This document shows, one piece after another, positions 60,118 through 64,000 of a stretch of DNA of 64,000 nt. The notes under the pieces are model-generated. The model was given only the letters and a program-made list of their open reading frames with translations. It made no database searches and was not told where the DNA came from. The stretch lies in NCBI RefSeq assembly GCF_003054965.1, contig NZ_MIES01000033.1:558001-622000 (forward strand), read 5' to 3'. The translations under genes were made by a program, and so were the position numbers. This DNA comes from Saccharospirillum sp. MSK14-1 (GTDB lineage Bacteria; Pseudomonadota; Gammaproteobacteria; Pseudomonadales; Natronospirillaceae). Every line of letters begins with the position of its first letter. The first letter of the stretch is position 1.

Positions 60118-61749
60118 ATGACAGATAACACGGATATGATCCCTCCTGAAGGAGAGGCGAATCCGATCGATACCGATTATCAGGTAGGCCAGGACAATAT
60201 TAAGATGAGTATTGGTCCGTTTGGTCTCGACATCCATAACCGGGTGTTCATGATTTCCGGTCTCGTCATCGTTGCTTTTGTATTCCTGACGCTGGCGTTC
60301 CAAAGCAGTGTTGGTCCGGTGTTTGAAAGCCTGCTGTCGTGGTTGTATACCAACTTCGATTGGTTCTTCTTGCTCAGCGGTAACATCTTTGTCCTGGTGT
60401 GTGTGCTGTTAGTCCTGTCACCACTGGGTAAGGTTCGACTGGGCGGTACAGAAGCCAAGCCGGACTATTCGTACGCAGGCTGGTTCGCCATGTTGTTCGC
60501 CGCCGGTATGGGCATCGGTTTGATGTTCTACGGCGTGTCCGAACCGATGAGCCACTTCCAAACCGCTTTGGGCGGCACCAGCGTTGCTGACGGCGGTGCT
60601 CGTTCGGACTGGGCGCCATTGGGTGCAGCAGCCGGCGATCAATTGGCCGCGGCTGATTTGGGCATGTCTGCGGCGATCTACCATTGGAGTCTCCATCCTT
60701 GGGCGATCTACGCCATTCTGGCGTTGGGCCTGGCGTTGTTCTCCTACAACAAAGGTCTGCCGCTGACCGTGCGTTCGATCTTTTACCCGATTCTGGGTGA
60801 GCGCGTCTGGGGTTGGCCGGGTCACATCATCGACATCCTGGCGGTGTTCTCCACCATCTTTGGTTTGGCGACTTCGCTGGGTCTGGGTTCTGCTCAGGCG
60901 GCTGCTGGTCTGAACGCCTTGTTCGGCATTCCTTTGGGAGCCACGACTCAGGTTGTTCTGGTGCTGGGTATTACCTCCGTTGCTTTGATTTCGGTCGTCG
61001 CTGGTCTGGAAAAAGGGGTTAAGCGACTGTCTGAAATCAACATGGGTCTGGCGATTCTGTTGCTGTTGTTCGTGGTTCTGGTCGGTCCGACGCTGGCTAT
61101 CATCACTGGCTTCTTTGGCGACCTCTTTAACTACGCCAAGAACTTTGGTGGTCTGTCCATGCCGTTCGCACGTGACGACTCCAACTTCAGCCAGGGCTGG
61201 ACATCGTTCTACTGGGCCTGGTGGATCTCCTGGTCACCGTTCGTCGGTATGTTCATCGCGCGCGTTTCGCGTGGCCGCACCGTCCGTGAATTCATCATCT
61301 GTGTGTTGCTGATTCCGTCACTGGTCTGTGCTTTCTGGATGAGCGCCTTTGGTGGCACTGCCATTCACCAGTTCATCAACGATGGCTACACCGCTGTTGC
61401 GGATGCCGGTCTGGATCTGCGTTTGTTTGAGATGTTGGCCGCCATGCCGTTGGCAGAGATCACCTCGTTCATCGCCATCATCCTGGTCATTGTGTTCTTC
61501 GTGACGTCATCGGACTCCGGTTCTTTGGTAATCGATACCATTACCGCTGGTGGCAAGATGGAAGCACCCACACCGCAGCGCGTATTCTGGGCGTCCTTTG
61601 AGGGTCTGTTGGCAATCGCCCTGATACTGGGTGGTGGCTTGGCAGCCTTGCAGGCGATGGCCGTATCCACCGGCTTGCCGTTTACGCTGGTGCTGCTGGT
61701 CGGCTGTTACACCCTTTATAAGGGGCTGGCTTCGGAGCCACGCTCTTAA
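60118..61749 (+). CDS. BCCT family osmolyte transporter
   Basis: This 543-residue protein has 12 membrane segments and the betaine/choline/carnitine transporter signature. Features are the AGWFAMLFAAGMGIGLMFYG entry, the YHWSLHPWAIYAILALGL tryptophan region, and FYWAWWISWSPFVGMFIARV. The N-terminus is short and hydrophilic. BCCT proteins take up glycine betaine, choline, ectoine or similar compounds with Na+ or H+; the exact substrate cannot be told. It is followed by a strong terminator, so it is a single-gene unit apart from the ABC system downstream. Confidence 0.94.
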   Translation: MTDNTDMIPPEGEANPIDTDYQVGQDNIKMSIGPFGLDIHNRVFMISGLVIVAFVFLTLAFQSSVGPVFESLLSWLYTNFDWFFLLSGNIFVLVCVLLVLSPLGKVRLGGTEAKPDYSYAGWFAMLFAAGMGIGLMFYGVSEPMSHFQTALGGTSVADGGARSDWAPLGAAAGDQLAAADLGMSAAIYHWSLHPWAIYAILALGLALFSYNKGLPLTVRSIFYPILGERVWGWPGHIIDILAVFSTIFGLATSLGLGSAQAAAGLNALFGIPLGATTQVVLVLGITSVALISVVAGLEKGVKRLSEINMGLAILLLLFVVLVGPTLAIITGFFGDLFNYAKNFGGLSMPFARDDSNFSQGWTSFYWAWWISWSPFVGMFIARVSRGRTVREFIICVLLIPSLVCAFWMSAFGGTAIHQFINDGYTAVADAGLDLRLFEMLAAMPLAEITSFIAIILVIVFFVTSSDSGSLVIDTITAGGKMEAPTPQRVFWASFEGLLAIALILGGGLAALQAMAVSTGLPFTLVLLVGCYTLYKGLASEPRS

Positions 61750-61765
61750 GCGAAGGTTGACCAAG

Positions 61766-61794
61766 AAAGCGAGCTGACAGGCTCGCTTTTTTTT
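61766..61794 (+). terminator. Rho-independent terminator after the BCCT gene
   Basis: AAAGCGAGC (61766-61774), TGACAG, GCTCGCTTT (61781-61789), then further T's to 61794. Confidence 0.95.
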
Positions 61795-61984
61795 GGCCGA
61801 TCCACTGCGCCAATGGCTCGAAAAACGCTCAAAAAAGTTTCGTTGTCGAAAGCTTTAGAAGGCAAGGAAATTGCTAACTTTTCTTGGTCGAACCATTGTT
61901 GAGGACGTGGCTGTAATCGGTCGCATTTTCGCACCTTACTGGGGCGATTGAGGGGCCTTGTGAACCGAAATAAATCAAAAAAAA

Positions 61985-62062
61985 CGTTAAAAATCAGTAG
62001 CAATCAAGATTTTTAACGCAAGACTGGACGCCGTTTCGTAAGGCTGTTAATTATAGCTATAA
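61985..62062. promoter_or_regulatory. Two dyads in the promoter region of the polyamine-type ABC operon
   Basis: CGTTAAAAATC (61985-61995) and GATTTTTAACG (62008-62018) form a perfect 11-bp inverted repeat with a 12-nt spacer. TTATAGCTATAA (62051-62062) is a separate perfect 12-bp palindrome. Both lie 30-105 bp before the ABC ATPase and are good candidates for operator sites. Between the terminator and these dyads (61795-61984) I see no gene. Confidence 0.55.
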
Positions 62063-62089
62063 GGTTAATTTACTGGACAGGATCACCCC

Positions 62090-63169
62090 GTGGAGCCATT
62101 CGCAAAGTTCAAGAACGTTCAGAAAAGTTATGACGGTGTTTCGTTGGTCGTGAAGGATTTCAATCTGGATGTTGCGCCAGGTGAATTTGTCACCCTGCTG
62201 GGTCCTTCCGGCTCAGGTAAAACCACCTGTCTGATGATGATGGCCGGCTTTGAAACACCAACGCATGGTCAGATTCTGCTCAAAAACGAGCCCATTACCC
62301 GCTTGCCACCGCATAAACGCGGCATTGGCATGGTGTTTCAAAATTACGCCCTTTTCCCGCACATGAGTGTCGCTGAAAACCTGTCCTTCCCACTGGAAGT
62401 GCGCGGCTTCGATAAAGCCGAAATCGCCAAGAAGGTGGACAAGGCACTGGGTATGGTGCAGTTGCAAGGCTTTGAAGGTCGTCGCCCCGCGCAGTTGTCG
62501 GGCGGTCAGCAGCAACGTGTCGCTCTGGCTCGTGCACTGGTCTTTGAGCCGGAGCTGGTGCTGATGGATGAACCACTTGGCGCACTCGATAAAAATCTGC
62601 GCGAAGAAATGCAGTTAGAAATCAAACGCATTCACGAAGAACTGAATGTGGCCATGATCTACGTGACACACGATCAGGGCGAGGCGTTGACCATGTCGGA
62701 CCGTATTGCGGTCTTTAACGACGGCGTGGTGCAACAGCTGGCAACACCGGATGAACTCTACGAACGTCCGGAGAACGCCTTCGTTGCGTCTTTCGTTGGC
62801 GAGAACAACCGTTTTGGCGGTGAAGTTGCGCAAATGAAGGATGGTCAGTGTCAGGTGCGTTTGTCGGATGGGTCGGTTGTTGAAGCCACGCCGGTGGCGG
62901 TGAACGATGCCGGTCAGAGTTCAACCCTGTCGATTCGCCCTGAGCGGGTGGTGATCAATCCGGATAACGGAGCACTGCCCAACATCTTCGATGCTGAGGT
63001 GAAAGATGTGATTTACCTCGGTGATCATCTGCGTACGCGGGTGTCGGTCTGTGGCAATGATGAATTTGTGGTGAAGACACCGAATTCCATCGACAAGCAG
63101 TCCCTCAAGCGTGGTCAGAAGATCCGGGTGGGCTGGTCCCACACCGATTGTCGAGCCCTAGATGCGTAA
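62090..63169 (+). CDS. ABC transporter ATP-binding protein, PotA-like
   Basis: This 359-residue ATPase has the usual spermidine/putrescine-type layout. Walker A is LLGPSGSGKTTCLMMM, the Q-loop GMVFQNYALFPHM, the signature QLSGGQQQRVALARAL, Walker B LVLMDEPLGALD, and the H-loop YVTHDQGEAL. A C-terminal TOBE-like regulatory domain (about 270-355) follows. GTG 62090 has AGGA at 62079-62082. It is followed by the gene for its likely binding protein. Polyamines or related organic solutes are expected, but the binding protein is the better clue. Confidence 0.92.
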   Translation: MEPFAKFKNVQKSYDGVSLVVKDFNLDVAPGEFVTLLGPSGSGKTTCLMMMAGFETPTHGQILLKNEPITRLPPHKRGIGMVFQNYALFPHMSVAENLSFPLEVRGFDKAEIAKKVDKALGMVQLQGFEGRRPAQLSGGQQQRVALARALVFEPELVLMDEPLGALDKNLREEMQLEIKRIHEELNVAMIYVTHDQGEALTMSDRIAVFNDGVVQQLATPDELYERPENAFVASFVGENNRFGGEVAQMKDGQCQVRLSDGSVVEATPVAVNDAGQSSTLSIRPERVVINPDNGALPNIFDAEVKDVIYLGDHLRTRVSVCGNDEFVVKTPNSIDKQSLKRGQKIRVGWSHTDCRALDA

Positions 63170-63246
63170 TGAAACGCGCATCAACAATTATAAGCAGATC
63201 AGAATGCCGGATATCACCGGTTAACTATGATGCAGGAGACTCAACC

Positions 63247-64000
63247 ATGAAAGCGAAGACGGTAATTGTACCTAAGGCTCTCGCAGGCCTGGCGGTAATG
63301 TCCCTAGCCGGTACTTGGGCCCAGGCGGATACACTGAACATCGTATCCTGGGGCGGTGCCTACACAGCCAGTCAACAGCAGGCTTATCACCAACCTTGGA
63401 TGGAAATGAGCGGAGACGAGATCGTCAATATTGACCGTTCTTCCAATGCACTGGCCGGTCTGCGCGCTCAGACCCAAGCCGGTAACGTCACCTGGGATCT
63501 GGTCGATATCCTGCCGTCTGATGCGATGGTTGCGTGTGACGAAGGTCTGGTCGAGCCGATTGATCACGATGCTCTGTTGGCGGCGGCTCCAGACGGCACT
63601 CTGCCTTCTGAAGACTTTATCGAAGGCTCGCTGAGCGAATGCTTCGTGCCACAGATCGTTTATTCAAACGTGATCGGTTTTAACACGGAAGCCTTCCCAG
63701 CGGACAACCAGCCATTCCTGATGGAAGACGTGTTCAACCTGGAAGACTACCCGGGCATGCGTGCACTGCAGCGTCGTCCGATCAACAACCTGGAATGGGC
63801 GTTGGTTGCTGATGGTGTTGCTGTTGAAGACGTGTACGACGTTCTGGAAACCGAAGAAGGCGTGGCGCGTGCTTTTGCCAAGCTGGACACCATTAAGGAT
63901 CACGTGATCTGGTGGGAAGAAGGTGCTCAGGTACCTCAGTTGCTGGCTGACCAGGAAGTGGTTTTCGCTTCTGCCTATAATGGTCGCCTGTTCGATGCTG
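63247..64000 (+). CDS. Periplasmic polyamine-type binding protein, start only
   Basis: The window ends within this gene; 251 complete codons are seen. A signal peptide (ALAGLAVMSLAGTWAQA) precedes a mature N-terminus LNIVSWGGAYTASQQQAYHQ typical of the PotD/SBP_bac_8 group. TWDLVDILPSDAMVACDEGL and PQIVYSNVIGFNTEAF follow the same pattern. It is the expected partner of the upstream ATPase, separated by 77 bp, with AGGAG before the ATG. The likely ligands are spermidine, putrescine or other organic cations. The permease genes are probably downstream, outside the window. Confidence 0.9.
   Translation, partial: MKAKTVIVPKALAGLAVMSLAGTWAQADTLNIVSWGGAYTASQQQAYHQPWMEMSGDEIVNIDRSSNALAGLRAQTQAGNVTWDLVDILPSDAMVACDEGLVEPIDHDALLAAAPDGTLPSEDFIEGSLSECFVPQIVYSNVIGFNTEAFPADNQPFLMEDVFNLEDYPGMRALQRRPINNLEWALVADGVAVEDVYDVLETEEGVARAFAKLDTIKDHVIWWEEGAQVPQLLADQEVVFASAYNGRLFDA

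Noticed and set aside
61746-62003. 85-codon minus-strand ORF over the BCCT terminator
   Set aside because: It runs through the terminator and the promoter region of the ABC operon.
1-64000. CRISPR array, insertion sequence or prophage
   Set aside because: No regularly spaced repeats, transposase, integrase or phage structural genes were seen.

Overview
The window reads as an ordinary chromosomal segment of a marine or halophilic gammaproteobacterium. A Saccharospirillum/Reinekea-like member of the Oceanospirillales is my best guess; this is inference from gene content and moderate-to-high GC, not a phylogenetic result. Supporting traits are NhaD-type Na+/H+ antiport, a BCCT osmolyte transporter, ectoine/diaminobutyrate catabolism genes, a compact PutA with PutP, and assimilatory NirBD. 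I see no rRNA or tRNA genes, insertion sequences, prophage or CRISPR array.

Layout. 1-3.5 kb: the end of a sugar ABC permease, a GH1 beta-glucosidase, a periplasmic solute-binding protein and a Gfo/Idh/MocA oxidoreductase. 3.6-8.5 kb: a Fur-box-preceded iron operon (imelysin, di-heme oxidoreductase, degenerate imelysin, DUF1513). 8.5-9.7 kb: an FMN riboswitch controlling a RibN-like riboflavin transporter, with a hairpin that pairs the start codon. 10-15.8 kb: a small ORF, a beta-helix lipoprotein, an Mpo1-like protein, a methyltransferase, a beta-barrel/SPOR-like protein and a TSUP transporter. 16.3-20.3 kb: doeB2-doeD-doeC-like diaminobutyrate catabolism. 20.4-25.3 kb: a periplasmic binding protein, then nirBD on the minus strand with a sigma-54 promoter and a leader terminator, and two small cysteine-rich proteins. 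25.4-25.85 kb: a structured gene-free region before a DUF1989 gene. 26.7-28.3 kb: a TetR/SDR pair with its own operator. 28.4-34.2 kb: an AraC regulator, putA and putP. 34.2-44.4 kb: nhaD, a membrane protein, an AEC transporter, a ChaC-like enzyme, cfa, ppsR/ppsA, an EEP-family hydrolase and a YjjG-like phosphatase. 44.5-50.9 kb: ada, a DUF2868-DUF3482 membrane/GTPase pair, an esterase-like hydrolase, a small beta-rich exported protein and trhO. 51-55.5 kb: galTKM on the minus strand opposite a LacI/GalR-type regulator, with a perfect operator between them. 55.7-64 kb: ald, murI, DUF2164, an ABC exporter, a BCCT transporter, and a polyamine-type ABC ATPase with the start of its binding protein.

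How it fits together. Much of the window is nutrient scavenging (beta-glucosides, galactose, proline, diaminobutyrate, alanine, nitrite, riboflavin, iron, polyamine-like solutes) under local regulators whose likely DNA or RNA targets can be read directly. The best leads are regulatory or unexplained: the start-codon hairpin of the FMN-riboswitch gene, a sigma-54 promoter plus leader terminator on nirB, an apparent AUC start on the DUF2868 gene, and the structured region at 25.4-25.6 kb. No complete undescribed system with a clear function is evident. The DUF2868-DUF3482 pair and the iron operon are the closest candidates for poorly understood modules.
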